From Paenibacillus sp. UNC451MF (lineage in GTDB: Bacteria; Bacillota; Bacilli; Paenibacillales; NBRC-103111), in the NCBI RefSeq assembly GCF_000686845.1, contig NZ_JMLS01000023.1, forward strand, positions 1 to 64,000: a stretch of 64,000 nucleotides of DNA. The letters run 5' to 3'. Position numbers and translations under genes: made by a program. Shown piece by piece: positions 44,121 through 53,401 of the stretch. Position 1 is the stretch's first letter. Every line of letters starts with the position of its first letter. The notes beneath the pieces were generated by a model that saw only the letters and a program-made list of their open reading frames with translations, was not told the origin of the DNA and did not search any database.

Positions 44121-45443
44121 ATGCATTCGGGAACAAAACAATTTCCGCACAAATGGGTGCGAAGCAAAGAGCAGCGTACAGGCTGGCGCTATGGAGGCCG
44201 CGGGAGCGACACTTCTTCCAAGAAAGGAAGGGGCGCGCTGACCGGACAGTCACGGCTGCTTCTAACCGTTCATGGCTTGGTGGCGGCAGCCAACGCTTTG
44301 TCTGGTACGTTTGTCAACGTTTACTTATGGAAAGCTCGCCAAGACTTTGCGTTGATCGGGTGGTTCACACTCATTAATCATGTGATGATGGCCTTAACCT
44401 TCTGGCTTGCCGGCAAATGGGTGAAGGAGCATAACAAGATGAACTGCCTGAGGGCAGGGGTTGTTGTTTCAGCGATGTTCTATACGCTGGTACTATGGTT
44501 TGGAAGCGGGGCGGTTAACTACTATTTGCTTTTGGGAGTCATTCTGGGGATGGCTTCCGGATTGTTCTGGCTTGCTTTTAACGTCGTATACTTCGAGGTA
44601 ACGGACCCGGGGAACCGGGATCGGTTTAATGGCTGGGCAGGACTGTTGGGGTCGGGGGCGGGGATGATTGCTCCGTGGATCTCGGGCTTTTTGATCATAT
44701 ATTTGAAGCAGACGAACGGATACAGAGTTATTTTTACGATATCGCTTGCTATTTTCGTCGTCGGTGTGGTGTTCAGCTTTTTCTTGAAAAAAAGAAAGTC
44801 CGAGGGTCATTATGAATGGCTGCTCACGCTGCGCTGCTTGAGGCAAAAGGAAACGTTGTGGCGTACCGTATCCCTTGGCTTAATTGCTCAAGGAGCACGC
44901 GAAGGTGTCTTCGGATTTATGATCGGATTGCTCGTTTTCGTTCATACCGGCAATGAGATGAAGCTTGGAAATTTTGCGCTGATTACATCTGCTGTTTCTT
45001 TAGTCAGCTTTATGATTACAGGACGGCTGTTGAAGCCGAAGTACAGGAAAAAGGCGATGTTGATCGGCGCACTAATGATGGTGATTGTCATATTGCCTTT
45101 CTTTTGGAAAGTGAATTTTTTGACACTGCTCATTTTCGGTATTGGTGTAGGGCTTTTCTTTCCTCTCTACTCCATCCCTATGACCTCATCTGTATTTGAC
45201 CTGATTGGGAATCATGCGGATAGTGTGCAGCACAGAGAAGAATACATTGTGATGCGTGAGCTGGCCCTGAATGCGGGTCGAATCAGCGGGACGGCTGTTT
45301 TCATTGTGGTAGTCGCTATCACTTCATCTCCTTCAGCAATGAATTGGCTGCTGCTTGGAATCGGAAGTACACCGCTTGCCGCATGTTTTTTCATGCGTAA
45401 AGTACCGATGGATAAGCAAGCTAAGGCCGTTGATGGTGCTTGA
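44121..45443 (+). CDS. MFS transporter
   Basis: About 440 residues with twelve hydrophobic segments after a long basic N-terminus (about 45 residues: KWVRSKEQRTGWRYGGRGSD). Motif-like loops KWVKEHNKMN and LLKPKYRKK sit after helices 2 and 8. Substrate unknown. The start is ATG 44121, with AGGTGAG close upstream; a GTG three codons earlier is possible. Confidence 0.82.
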   Translation: MHSGTKQFPHKWVRSKEQRTGWRYGGRGSDTSSKKGRGALTGQSRLLLTVHGLVAAANALSGTFVNVYLWKARQDFALIGWFTLINHVMMALTFWLAGKWVKEHNKMNCLRAGVVVSAMFYTLVLWFGSGAVNYYLLLGVILGMASGLFWLAFNVVYFEVTDPGNRDRFNGWAGLLGSGAGMIAPWISGFLIIYLKQTNGYRVIFTISLAIFVVGVVFSFFLKKRKSEGHYEWLLTLRCLRQKETLWRTVSLGLIAQGAREGVFGFMIGLLVFVHTGNEMKLGNFALITSAVSLVSFMITGRLLKPKYRKKAMLIGALMMVIVILPFFWKVNFLTLLIFGIGVGLFFPLYSIPMTSSVFDLIGNHADSVQHREEYIVMRELALNAGRISGTAVFIVVVAITSSPSAMNWLLLGIGSTPLAACFFMRKVPMDKQAKAVDGA

Positions 45444-45483
45444 TCTTGCGGGTCCAGGTGCTATTGGAAGTGTGCGGCCCGCC

Positions 45484-45511
45484 TTGACAAAATAAGGAGT
45501 GCCGTTACAAT
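45484..45511 (+). promoter_or_regulatory. cysK promoter
   Basis: TTGACA and TACAAT separated by 16 bases, about 60 bases before the cysK start. Confidence 0.7.
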
Positions 45512-45569
45512 TAGGACGAAGGTTGTAGAGCATAGAGCGACGAGTCCTGTGCGGAGAGGAGTGGCATAG

Positions 45570-46496
45570 ATGAGTAACAATCGAATGGTAAACAGCATTA
45601 CGGAACTTATTGGAGATACGCCGGCTGTACGTCTTAACAGGCTGACAGGCGACAATGACGCCGAGGTATATGTGAAGCTGGAGTATTTCAATCCGAGCGG
45701 AAGTGTGAAAGACCGGGCGGCAATGAACCTAATTGCACAAGCGGAAAAAGACGGGATTTTGAAACCCGGCGCTACGATTATTGAGCCTACCAGCGGTAAT
45801 ACGGGAATCGGACTTGCCATGAATGCTGCGGCTAAAGGCTATCAAGCCATTTTGGTTATGCCGGATAATATGACAAAAGAACGTATTAATATATTGAAGG
45901 CTTATGGGGCTAAGGTCGAGCTGACGCCGGCAGACCAGAGAATGCCAGGTGCTATTCGCAAAGCCTTGGAGCTTAGAGAAGAAATTCCGGGCAGCTTCAT
46001 CCCGCAGCAGTTTGAGAATCCGGCGAACCCGGAAATTCACAGAACGACAACGGCACTGGAAATTATCGAGCAGATGGATGGAAAGCTGGATGCTTTTGTT
46101 GCATCGTCCGGTACAGGAGGCACAATTACAGGTACAGGTGAGGTGCTCCGGGAGAAAATACCAGGCATTCAAATCTATGTCGTTGAGCCGAAGGGATCTC
46201 CTGTATTGTCCGGCGGAAAACCGGGACCTCATAAGCTTGTTGGGACAAGCCCTGGGTTTGTTCCTGTAATCCTTAACACGGATGTGTATGATGAAATCGT
46301 GCAGGTTGCTGATGAGGATGCGCTTAGAACGACTCGTGAGCTTGGAAGCAAAGAAGGCATTCTCGTTGGACCTTCTGCTGGAGCCTCGGTCTGGACTGCA
46401 TTGCAAATTGCCAAAAAGCTTGGTAAAGGCAAGCGGGTTTTATGCATAGCTCCGGATACGGGAGAACGTTACTTGAGCATGGGGATTTTTTCTTGA
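45570..46496 (+). CDS. cysK: Cysteine synthase (O-acetylserine sulfhydrylase)
   Basis: A 308-residue PLP enzyme that makes cysteine from O-acetylserine and sulfide. PLP Lys47 is in SGSVKDRAA; the phosphate loop is SSGTGGTITG; the substrate loop is PTSGNTGIGLA. A GGAGAGGAG site precedes the ATG. No CymR operator or other sulfur genes are visible. Which of the CysK/CysM/YtkP subtypes it belongs to cannot be fixed by eye. Confidence 0.92.
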   Translation: MSNNRMVNSITELIGDTPAVRLNRLTGDNDAEVYVKLEYFNPSGSVKDRAAMNLIAQAEKDGILKPGATIIEPTSGNTGIGLAMNAAAKGYQAILVMPDNMTKERINILKAYGAKVELTPADQRMPGAIRKALELREEIPGSFIPQQFENPANPEIHRTTTALEIIEQMDGKLDAFVASSGTGGTITGTGEVLREKIPGIQIYVVEPKGSPVLSGGKPGPHKLVGTSPGFVPVILNTDVYDEIVQVADEDALRTTRELGSKEGILVGPSAGASVWTALQIAKKLGKGKRVLCIAPDTGERYLSMGIFS

Positions 46497-46517
46497 TATA
46501 GGTTTAGGCAATGGTAC

Positions 46518-46543
46518 AAGCACCTCACGAGAGGTGCTTTTTT
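46518..46543 (+). terminator. cysK terminator
   Basis: AAGCACCTC-ACGA-GAGGTGCTT followed by T residues. Confidence 0.85.
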
Positions 46544-46666
46544 GCAGTTTTATCTTGGGTAAAGCCGCCTCATAAATTGGAGAAATTTTTTTTGAAAAAC
46601 ATTGAATAAAAATACATTAAGATGTATAATTATAAATAAGAACATATTAGTGGGAAGGTGATTTAG

Positions 46667-46948
46667 TTGGTTATTGCATTGGAAAATGAACCTCCTGCAC
46701 AAGGACAGTTTGAGCAATTACTTGCATCTGTTGAGGAGCATGAAAGCAATGCGGAACTACTGTATCAAACGTACTGTCAAAGCTCCTATGTGATTGCTGC
46801 TTATGATAAAGGTCGATTGATCGGCGTCGGAAGGGTGACGGGAAAAACCGATGCGAACCATGAGCTGCAAATTACGGTGCTTGAGGACAATCGCTACCGG
46901 GAGATCGAAGCGTGTATGCGCAGATTGTTGTCGATTCACCGCTTTTAA
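46667..46948 (+). CDS. Short GNAT-like protein
   Basis: A 93-residue protein starting with TTG behind GGGAAGGTG. SYVIAAYDKGRLIGVGRVTG is typical of the central strands of GNAT acetyltransferases, and ITVLEDNRYREIEACMRRLL lies where strand 4 and the acetyl-CoA helix should be, but the Q/RxxGxG/A loop is degraded and the C-terminal half of the fold is missing. It is either a minimal family member or a truncated gene. Confidence 0.6.
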   Translation: MVIALENEPPAQGQFEQLLASVEEHESNAELLYQTYCQSSYVIAAYDKGRLIGVGRVTGKTDANHELQITVLEDNRYREIEACMRRLLSIHRF

Positions 46949-47219
46949 CACGCAGCCATTCCAGATGAAAATCCTATATAAATGAGTAGCCTAAGGAGTG
47001 AAATGTGCCTTTAGGCTATTTTTGCTTTTGGAACAAGGCTGCCGAATGCTTGCTGTGCCGAGCAGGATGAATTTTATTTTGCAAAAAGTCGCTTGTTGGG
47101 TGTAATATGGAGTAATAATTTATAAATCCATGACACGGTAAGCATGAGAGACAAGTTTGCTAAAATGCAACACTCTAATAAAGCTTACGAGGCACAACTC
47201 TTAGGAGGGTTAACCACCG

Positions 47220-47711
47220 ATGGAACAGTTTAAAATGCGAATTATTGAGCTGCTTAAGGAAGACGCGAGAAGAACTCCAGCGTTAATAGCGACTATGCTG
47301 GGGGCACCGGAGGCGGAAGTGGCGGAAGCGATTCAGCAATTGGAGCAATCGCATGTCATTATTAAATACGCTCCGATTGTGAACTGGGCGAAGGTGGACA
47401 ACGAGAAGGTTACCGCATTGATTGAAGTCCAGATTACGCCGGAACGCGGCCGTGGCTTCGATGCGATTGCCGAGCGTATTTATTTGTATCCCGAAGTCAA
47501 ATCTGTATATTTGATGTCCGGAGCCTACGATTTGCTGGTGGAGATTGAAGGGAAAACATTGAAGGAAGTCGCTTCATTCGTTTCTAATAAATTATCGCCG
47601 GTAGACCGCGTTTTATCTACCAAAACACATTTCATACTTAAAAAATATAAGCAGGACGGCATCACCTTTGAAGACCATGAAGACGATCGCCGTATGTTAA
47701 TCTCCCCGTGA
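47220..47711 (+). CDS. alaR: Lrp/AsnC-family regulator (AlaR-like)
   Basis: A 163-residue regulator: an N-terminal winged helix (RIIELLKEDARRTPALIATML) and a C-terminal RAM ligand-binding domain (ALIEVQITPERGRGF onward). It is 13 bases before an aminotransferase, the same pairing as B. subtilis alaR-alaT (yugG-yugH), in which the Lrp-type protein controls alanine transaminase. The symbol rests on that pairing. The site before ATG is AGGAGGG. Confidence 0.85.
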   Translation: MEQFKMRIIELLKEDARRTPALIATMLGAPEAEVAEAIQQLEQSHVIIKYAPIVNWAKVDNEKVTALIEVQITPERGRGFDAIAERIYLYPEVKSVYLMSGAYDLLVEIEGKTLKEVASFVSNKLSPVDRVLSTKTHFILKKYKQDGITFEDHEDDRRMLISP

Positions 47712-47724
47712 AGGATGATGAGTG

Positions 47725-48915
47725 ATGATCAAACAACATGAACCTTCTACAAAGTCGATGTCGGGTTATTTGGCTCCCTTGGTAAGAGAAATTCCTCCGT
47801 CAGGGATCCGCAAGTTTTTTGACTTGGTTAGCGCAAGCAAAGATATTATTTCCCTTGGCGTCGGGGAGCCTGATTTCTGTACGCCTTGGCACGTTCGCGA
47901 AGCCTGCGTATATTCGTTGGAGCGCGGTAATACGAAGTACACACCTAACGCGGGGATGCCTGAGCTTAGAGAGGCGATCGCCGAGTATTTGTACGATTCA
48001 TTCCATGTGCCATATGAACCATCTGACGAAATATTGGTTACGGTAGGCGGGAGCGAAGCGATCGATTTGGCGCTGCGTGCCTTGATCGTCCCTGGAGATG
48101 AAGTACTCGTTCCAGAGCCTTGCTATATCTCGTATTCTCCGATAACGACGATCGGCGGGGGGATCCCGGTTGGTATCGAAACGTTTGCCAAGGACAACTT
48201 CAAACTGACTCCAGAGGCGCTGAAGGCAAGCATTACGCCTAAGTCAAAAGTACTGATCCTTTGCTACCCGAGCAATCCGACAGGCGGAATTATGACATAT
48301 GAGGATTGGCTCCCCATTGCGAAAATTGTTGAGGAAAACGATCTTATCGTCATTTCAGATGAAATTTATGCAGAATTGACCTACGAGCAAAAACATGTAA
48401 GCTTCGCCGCAATGCCTGGCATGCGTGATCGTACCATTCTGGTAAGTGGATTTTCCAAAGCGTTCGCCATGACCGGCTGGAGAATGGGCTATGCTTGCGG
48501 GCATCGCGATTTAATATCCGCTATGCTCAAAATCCATCAATACACCGTGATGTGCGCTCCTGCTATGGGGCAAGTAGCCGCGCTTGAAGCTTTGAAAAAC
48601 GGCATGGAAGAAAAGGATCGGATGGTAGAGTCCTATAACCAAAGACGCCGTCTGGTTGTACAGGGCTTTAGAGATATCGGATTGGAGTGCCATGAGCCGC
48701 AAGGCGCATTCTATGCCTTCCCTTCCATTGCGTCTACAGGCCTAAGCTCGGAAGAGTTTGCCCAACGTTTGCTTCATGAAGCCAAGGTGGCTGCGGTTCC
48801 GGGGTATGTGTTTGGTAAGGGCGGAGAAGGCTTCGTGCGCTGTTCTTATGCGACTTCCGTTAATCAATTACTTGAGGCTATTGATCGGATCGGAAATTTT
48901 ATACGTAAATTATAG
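47725..48915 (+). CDS. alaT: Class I aminotransferase (AlaT-like)
   Basis: About 396 residues of fold-type I PLP transaminase: GVGEPDF near the N-terminus, CYPSNPTGG with the PLP-binding Asn, SDEIYAELTYE with the Asp, the Schiff-base Lys in SGFSKAFAMTGWRMGY, and the carboxylate-binding Arg in FVRCSYA. In B. subtilis the equivalent gene with an Lrp-type partner makes alanine; aspartate or aromatic substrates are also possible. The ATG at 47725 follows AAGGATG. Confidence 0.88.
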   Translation: MIKQHEPSTKSMSGYLAPLVREIPPSGIRKFFDLVSASKDIISLGVGEPDFCTPWHVREACVYSLERGNTKYTPNAGMPELREAIAEYLYDSFHVPYEPSDEILVTVGGSEAIDLALRALIVPGDEVLVPEPCYISYSPITTIGGGIPVGIETFAKDNFKLTPEALKASITPKSKVLILCYPSNPTGGIMTYEDWLPIAKIVEENDLIVISDEIYAELTYEQKHVSFAAMPGMRDRTILVSGFSKAFAMTGWRMGYACGHRDLISAMLKIHQYTVMCAPAMGQVAALEALKNGMEEKDRMVESYNQRRRLVVQGFRDIGLECHEPQGAFYAFPSIASTGLSSEEFAQRLLHEAKVAAVPGYVFGKGGEGFVRCSYATSVNQLLEAIDRIGNFIRKL

Positions 48916-49040
48916 TTTCGACAAAAGTAGTCATTTCCAACCTCGACAAAAGCTGGTATCTTTAATAGTATAGAAGTTTCATATCATTATTTGTTTATGG
49001 GACTTCCGTATCTAGAGATATGGCTAAGGGGGGATGAAGA

Positions 49041-49307
49041 GTGGCTTTTCCGGAATATCAGCTTAGGCATTACCCACAAATTGGTTGGATTCGCGAGAAT
49101 AACCAGCAAGCTAAGTGGTTTTTTGGGAAAAAGAAGCAGTCATCTTCTGACGTATCTTTGGAAGAAGAGATTTATAGTTTACGTCAGGAGCTGGAACGGC
49201 TAGTTCAGACTGAAAAATGCCTGACTTCACCTAATGTCGTGAAGATCAGCATGATCCTGGACCAAAAGATAAATGAATATATGAATCGCATTAAGAGGGA
49301 CCGTTAA
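49041..49307 (+). CDS. Spo0E-like aspartyl-phosphate phosphatase with N-terminal extension
   Basis: An 88-residue protein. The C-terminal half forms a two-helix hairpin with the Spo0E signature VVKISMILDQKINEYM, preceded by LEEEIYSLRQELERL. Spo0E proteins dephosphorylate Spo0A-P and delay sporulation. The first 35 residues (FPEYQLRHYPQIGWIREN and a Lys run) are an addition to the usual short family length. The GTG start follows AGGGGGG. This supports a spore-forming host. Confidence 0.72.
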   Translation: MAFPEYQLRHYPQIGWIRENNQQAKWFFGKKKQSSSDVSLEEEIYSLRQELERLVQTEKCLTSPNVVKISMILDQKINEYMNRIKRDR

Positions 49308-49321
49308 GCGGTTCCTTTTTT
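49297..49321 (+). terminator. Terminator overlapping the Spo0E-like stop
   Basis: GGGACCG-TTAAG-CGGTTCC followed by six T; the stop codon is in the loop. Confidence 0.7.
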
Positions 49322-49444
49322 ATGTTTGGATATGGAAGATGCTGCTGCTGTGGTTTCGTCTCTTTTTTTGAAAGAAACTAGACTTTTATGATATGATGAG
49401 GGCTAGTAGCAATCCAAGTAAGCGCATCTATAAGGAGAGGGAAC

Positions 49445-49987
49445 ATGAGAGGGAAATTCATGCTGATCATCATGCTGCTGCTGGTACTTGCCGGTTGCGG
49501 CGGGGGGCCAAAGGCGGATGTGTTGGTTTTTATGACGGGCTCCAACGGAATTCCAAATGAAGTCGGAGATAAGCTTCAGGCCGCATTGCAAACAAAGCTC
49601 GGCGAGGCTCCTACCGTGAAAATTCAGACCACACCGATGTTTTCGATGGATAAGTTGGTCGTTGAGATTGCAGCGGGGGATAACGGCATTATTATTTTGC
49701 CGACAGAGCAGTTTAAAACGATTGGTCAGCAGGGCGGTTACGTCAGTCTGGATGAAGTAGCGAAGCAGGAAGATTTTCCGGGCGGCGTGCTGGAGCTTCC
49801 GGTTGATTCGAAAGAAAAGGATGCTGCGCCCAAGAAAGAGAAGCATTTGTACGGGATTCCTTTAGAACAAACCAAATGGTTCACAGAGCTTAAGCTGAAC
49901 GGCAAAGACTTGGTAGCCTTTGTTCCGGCAAATGCCAAAAACCAGGATAAAGTGATGCAGGTAATGAAGGTCATTGCTCAAAAGTAA
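49445..49987 (+). CDS. Lipoprotein of unknown function
   Basis: A 180-residue protein with signal sequence and lipobox VLAGC (Cys about 18) followed by GGG. The mature domain alternates strands and helices (DVLVFMTGSNGI, KLVVEIAAGDNGIIILPTEQF), somewhat like a substrate-binding lobe, but I cannot name a family. AGGAGAGGG precedes the ATG. It lies just before the cobalamin riboswitch but is upstream of it, so it is not under its control. Confidence 0.7.
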   Translation: MRGKFMLIIMLLLVLAGCGGGPKADVLVFMTGSNGIPNEVGDKLQAALQTKLGEAPTVKIQTTPMFSMDKLVVEIAAGDNGIIILPTEQFKTIGQQGGYVSLDEVAKQEDFPGGVLELPVDSKEKDAAPKKEKHLYGIPLEQTKWFTELKLNGKDLVAFVPANAKNQDKVMQVMKVIAQK

Positions 49988-50047
49988 TCAAAAGAAGGTT
50001 ATTCGGGTAACGGATATACCTGAGGATAATTTCATAGACTTGCTCGA

Positions 50048-50240
50048 AAAGGTGCCTGTCAGCTTCATCGCCGGCAGGTTAAAAGGGAAACCGGTGTGAA
50101 TCCGGTGCGGTCCCGCCACTGTATTTGGAGAGGGTGCCTTATCATGCCACTGTTCTTGGAGAAGGATGGGAAGGCGAGGCTGCCGTTACGGCTCCATAAG
50201 TCAGGAAACCTGCCTTCTCGGGAGTGGACCGAACCTTTCG
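50048..50240 (+). ncRNA. Cobalamin riboswitch
   Basis: The element starts near AAAAGGTGCCTGTC and has the conserved parts GGGAAACCGGTGTGAATCC, GCGGTCCCGCCACTGT and the B12 box AGTCAGGAAACCTGCC (50199-50214). Adenosylcobalamin binding should favour the downstream terminator and shut off the transport and synthesis operon. Confidence 0.93.
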
Positions 50241-50305
50241 AGGAAAAAGGAGTGTCGCTTGCAAACGTCTTGCTCGGATTAGCCGGGAACGTTTGAAACC
50301 GCATG

Positions 50306-50348
50306 CCCTCTGTTTCCTAAATCTAGCGATCAGGATCAGAGGGTTTTT
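50306..50348 (+). terminator. Riboswitch-controlled terminator
   Basis: CCCTCTG pairs with CAGAGGG across about 24 bases, then five T: the expression platform before btuF. Confidence 0.75.
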
Positions 50349-50416
50349 GCTGTGGATGCATATAGGATAGTAACCAATGGCTTGAGCCAGGAAATGGACT
50401 TTAAAGGGGAGTAAGG

Positions 50417-51451
50417 ATGAATATGTGGAGTGAAGCGAAACGAAAAGGTGCGAAGAAATGGCTTACTGCTGTGCTTGGTCTTGCGTTGGTGTTCAGTGCC
50501 GCCGGCTGCGTGCCGAAGGAGACTAAACCGTCAGGGACAGGAGACTTGGTGGATCCGCCGAAAGCAAGCAGCGGGGACCAGGCAAGCTCGCCTGCAGCAG
50601 GCGCGAAGTCTACCGTGTATCCGTTTAAAGTTAAGGATGCGACAGGCAAGGAATTCACCTTCGAGAAAGCGCCGACCAAAATTGTATCGGTATCTCCAAG
50701 TGAGACGGAGACGTTGTTCGCGCTTGGATTGGGAGATAAGGTCGTTGGCGTGTCAGACTTTTGCGATTATCCGGAGGAAGCGAAGAAGAAGCCGAAGATG
50801 GGAAGCATTGTAAAGCCCAACGAGGAAGCGTTGATCGCCGCTAATGCGGATGTAGTGCTGTCGGGCGTGTCTCTGAAAGTCGCTGCGGTCGAGCAGCTGA
50901 GAGGCTTGAATGTGAACGTGTTCAAGGTTGAACCCAAGACGATCGATGATGTAATGAACAACATATTGAAGTTCGGGCAAATTTTTGACAAGCAGGAGCA
51001 GGCGGAGAAGCTGGTAGCCTCCATGAAAGCGGAGCGCCAGAAGGTGACGGATGCTGTAAAGGATTTGAAGCCGGAGCAAAAGAAAAAAGTATTCATGGAG
51101 TTTTCTCCAGGCTGGACAGTAGGTAAAGGCGAGTTCATGGACGAGCTGATTACTCTTGCAGGTGGAATAAACGTTTCTTCCGATGTAACAGGTTATGCGA
51201 AGCTGAACGAAGAAAAGGTCATTGCAGATAACCCTCAGGTGATCCTTTATCCTAAAAATTTGATAGATGAAAACTCCAAGAAGTCAATGGATCAAATCAT
51301 TAGAGAGCGGAGCAGCTGGGCTAATGTCGATGCAATTAAAAACAACAAGCTGGCCGGAGTGGATAAAGATTGGATTAGTCGTCCGGGACCTCGCATTACG
51401 GCAGGCTTGGTGGATGTAGCCAAAGGCATTTATCCGGAACTGGTGAAATAA
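50417..51451 (+). CDS. btuF: Corrinoid ABC transporter, substrate-binding lipoprotein
   Basis: 344 residues. Signal sequence and lipobox SAAGC (Cys about 31), a Gly/Ser/Pro tether, then a helical-backbone binding protein of the BtuF/FhuD type: KIVSVSPSETETLFALGLGDKVVGVSDFCDYP, the typical start of the first lobe, and a second lobe with EFSPGWTVGKGEFMDEL. It delivers B12 or cobinamide to BtuC. It is directly behind the cobalamin riboswitch and one base before btuC. Confidence 0.9.
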   Translation: MNMWSEAKRKGAKKWLTAVLGLALVFSAAGCVPKETKPSGTGDLVDPPKASSGDQASSPAAGAKSTVYPFKVKDATGKEFTFEKAPTKIVSVSPSETETLFALGLGDKVVGVSDFCDYPEEAKKKPKMGSIVKPNEEALIAANADVVLSGVSLKVAAVEQLRGLNVNVFKVEPKTIDDVMNNILKFGQIFDKQEQAEKLVASMKAERQKVTDAVKDLKPEQKKKVFMEFSPGWTVGKGEFMDELITLAGGINVSSDVTGYAKLNEEKVIADNPQVILYPKNLIDENSKKSMDQIIRERSSWANVDAIKNNKLAGVDKDWISRPGPRITAGLVDVAKGIYPELVK

Positions 51452-51452
51452 C

Positions 51453-52490
51453 ATGAAGCGGAAGCTAATGGTGTGGGGAGGAGCGGGCGTACTGCTCCTT
51501 CTTCTTTCCGTGACGATCAGTTTGTCCATCGGAACGGTACACGTGCCACTATGGCATGTATGGGGGATATTAGCGCATCACCTTCCCTGGGTTGGCGGTA
51601 CGGTACCGGTAGAATGGCAACCGGCATCGGAGCAAATTATTTGGCGGGTCAGGCTGCCTCGCGTCCTGCTGGGCGTGCTGGTCGGAGCGTCGTTGGGAAT
51701 AGCAGGGGCGGCATTTCAAGGTGTGCTGCGCAATCCGTTAGCAGATCCCTACACGCTTGGGGTATCCTCCGGCGCTTCGGTCGGAGCCGCATTCCTGATC
51801 TTGTTCGGGCTGCAGTTCGCCCTGCTAGGCACAGGGACAGTGCCCGTAGTAGCCTTTATTACCGGAGCATTGTCGTTGGTAACCGTCATCCTGTTAGCAA
51901 GATCGGGCGGCAAAATGCGAATGGAGGCACTTATTTTATCCGGTGTAGTAATGCAGGCTTTTCTTGGTGCATTCGTATCCTTCATGGTTGCGATGTCCAA
52001 GCAGGTCATTAACGAAATTGTGTTTTGGCTCATGGGCAGCCTGGCTCTCCGGGGATGGATGTATTCGCTTGTGCTGCTTCCTTATTTGGCAATTGGCGTA
52101 ATCATTCTACTCGGATACGGCCGAGCGATGAATTTGTTTGCGCTCGGTGAGCAGCAAGCGGCCTATCTGGGGGTCCGTGTAGAGCGGACGAAGCTTGTTG
52201 TGCTTACGGCAGCGACGCTAGTTACTGCAGCAGCCGTGTCGGTCTCCGGTGTTGTCGGGTTTGTCGGTCTGATTGTGCCGCATTTGCTTAGATTGATCGT
52301 AGGGCCGGATTACCGGCTGCTGCTGCCGCTTTCGCTTATCGGCGGTGCCGTCTATGTACTATGGGCGGATACGCTGGCACGCACGCTTCTAAGCCCGACG
52401 GAGATTCCGTTGGGGGTTGTTACGGCCTTTATGGGTGCACCGTTTTTTGCCTATTTATTAAAAAGAAACAAGCGGTTATCCGGTGAATAG
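51453..52490 (+). CDS. btuC: Corrinoid ABC transporter permease
   Basis: A 345-residue permease of the FecCD/BtuC family with about ten hydrophobic helices. Hallmarks are RLPRVLLGVLVGASLGIAGA, RNPLADPYTLGVSSGA and the coupling-helix region VSGVVGFVGLIVPHLLR. It forms a BtuC2D2 transporter with the next gene. The ATG is one base after the btuF stop. Confidence 0.93.
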   Translation: MKRKLMVWGGAGVLLLLLSVTISLSIGTVHVPLWHVWGILAHHLPWVGGTVPVEWQPASEQIIWRVRLPRVLLGVLVGASLGIAGAAFQGVLRNPLADPYTLGVSSGASVGAAFLILFGLQFALLGTGTVPVVAFITGALSLVTVILLARSGGKMRMEALILSGVVMQAFLGAFVSFMVAMSKQVINEIVFWLMGSLALRGWMYSLVLLPYLAIGVIILLGYGRAMNLFALGEQQAAYLGVRVERTKLVVLTAATLVTAAAVSVSGVVGFVGLIVPHLLRLIVGPDYRLLLPLSLIGGAVYVLWADTLARTLLSPTEIPLGVVTAFMGAPFFAYLLKRNKRLSGE

Positions 52491-52531
52491 AAATTAGTGA
52501 TGCGGCTGAAAGGTGAAGGGAGGGACGTACA

Positions 52532-53353
52532 TTGACAATGGACGTGACGGATGTGACTGATAAGATCATCAACGTGGAGGAAGTAGGAATAGCTTATCAA
52601 TCGAGGCCAGTACTTGAGAAGGTTAGCTTTTCGGTGGCTGCTGGAGAATGCTTCGGTATTATTGGACCGAACGGCAGCGGCAAATCCACGCTGCTGAAGC
52701 TGATTTCTGGCGTTGAGAAGCCGTCAACAGGCCGTGTGCTCCTGCATGGTAAGGATGCGCACGGATATCCACGAAAGCCGCTTGCCAGATGGGCTGCAGT
52801 GCTTCAGCAGGATGCGCTGCCTCCGCTTGGCTTTACAGTACGCGAGGTCATCTCCATGGGTCGTTATCCCTTTCAAAATTGGCTCGGAGATGAAGCGGGA
52901 GCGGTCAATTCGGAGCAGCTTATCGATGACATCATCGATCGGCTGGAGCTGCGTCAGCTGCAGCACCGCAGCATGGATGCTTTGAGCGGCGGAGAGCGGC
53001 AGCGTGTGGCGCTCGGGAAAGTGATGGCTCAACAGCCGAAGCTGCTGCTGCTTGATGAGCCGACGACCTATTTGGACATCGGCTACCAGGTCCAGATGAT
53101 GGACTGGATACGCTCTTGGCAGCGAGACTCGGGTCTCACAGTTGTTGCCGTATTGCACGAATTGAATTTGGCCGCTCAATATTGCGGGAGGCTGCTGCTG
53201 CTCCAAGATGGTCGGGTAGCGGGTATCGGCAAGCCGGAAGATGTTCTGCGCAGCGAGCTGCTAGAGGATGTGTATCGCACTCAGCCGATCGTGCTCAAAC
53301 ACCCGGTCGCTGGCGTTCCGCAAATTCTTTTACAGAGCGGGGACGGTCGATAA
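52532..53353 (+). CDS. btuD: Corrinoid ABC transporter ATPase
   Basis: A 273-residue ATPase. Walker A GPNGSGKSTLL, signature LSGGERQR, Walker B LLLLDEPTTYLD and the switch His in AVLHELNLA. It powers the BtuC permease. The TTG at 52532 follows GGGAGGG at seven-base spacing; an ATG two codons later is possible. Confidence 0.92.
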   Translation: MTMDVTDVTDKIINVEEVGIAYQSRPVLEKVSFSVAAGECFGIIGPNGSGKSTLLKLISGVEKPSTGRVLLHGKDAHGYPRKPLARWAAVLQQDALPPLGFTVREVISMGRYPFQNWLGDEAGAVNSEQLIDDIIDRLELRQLQHRSMDALSGGERQRVALGKVMAQQPKLLLLDEPTTYLDIGYQVQMMDWIRSWQRDSGLTVVAVLHELNLAAQYCGRLLLLQDGRVAGIGKPEDVLRSELLEDVYRTQPIVLKHPVAGVPQILLQSGDGR

Positions 53354-53401
53354 CCCTGATTTGTAAGCTTCAGATCAATAAAGTTGAAGGAGACTTTGAA
53401 C

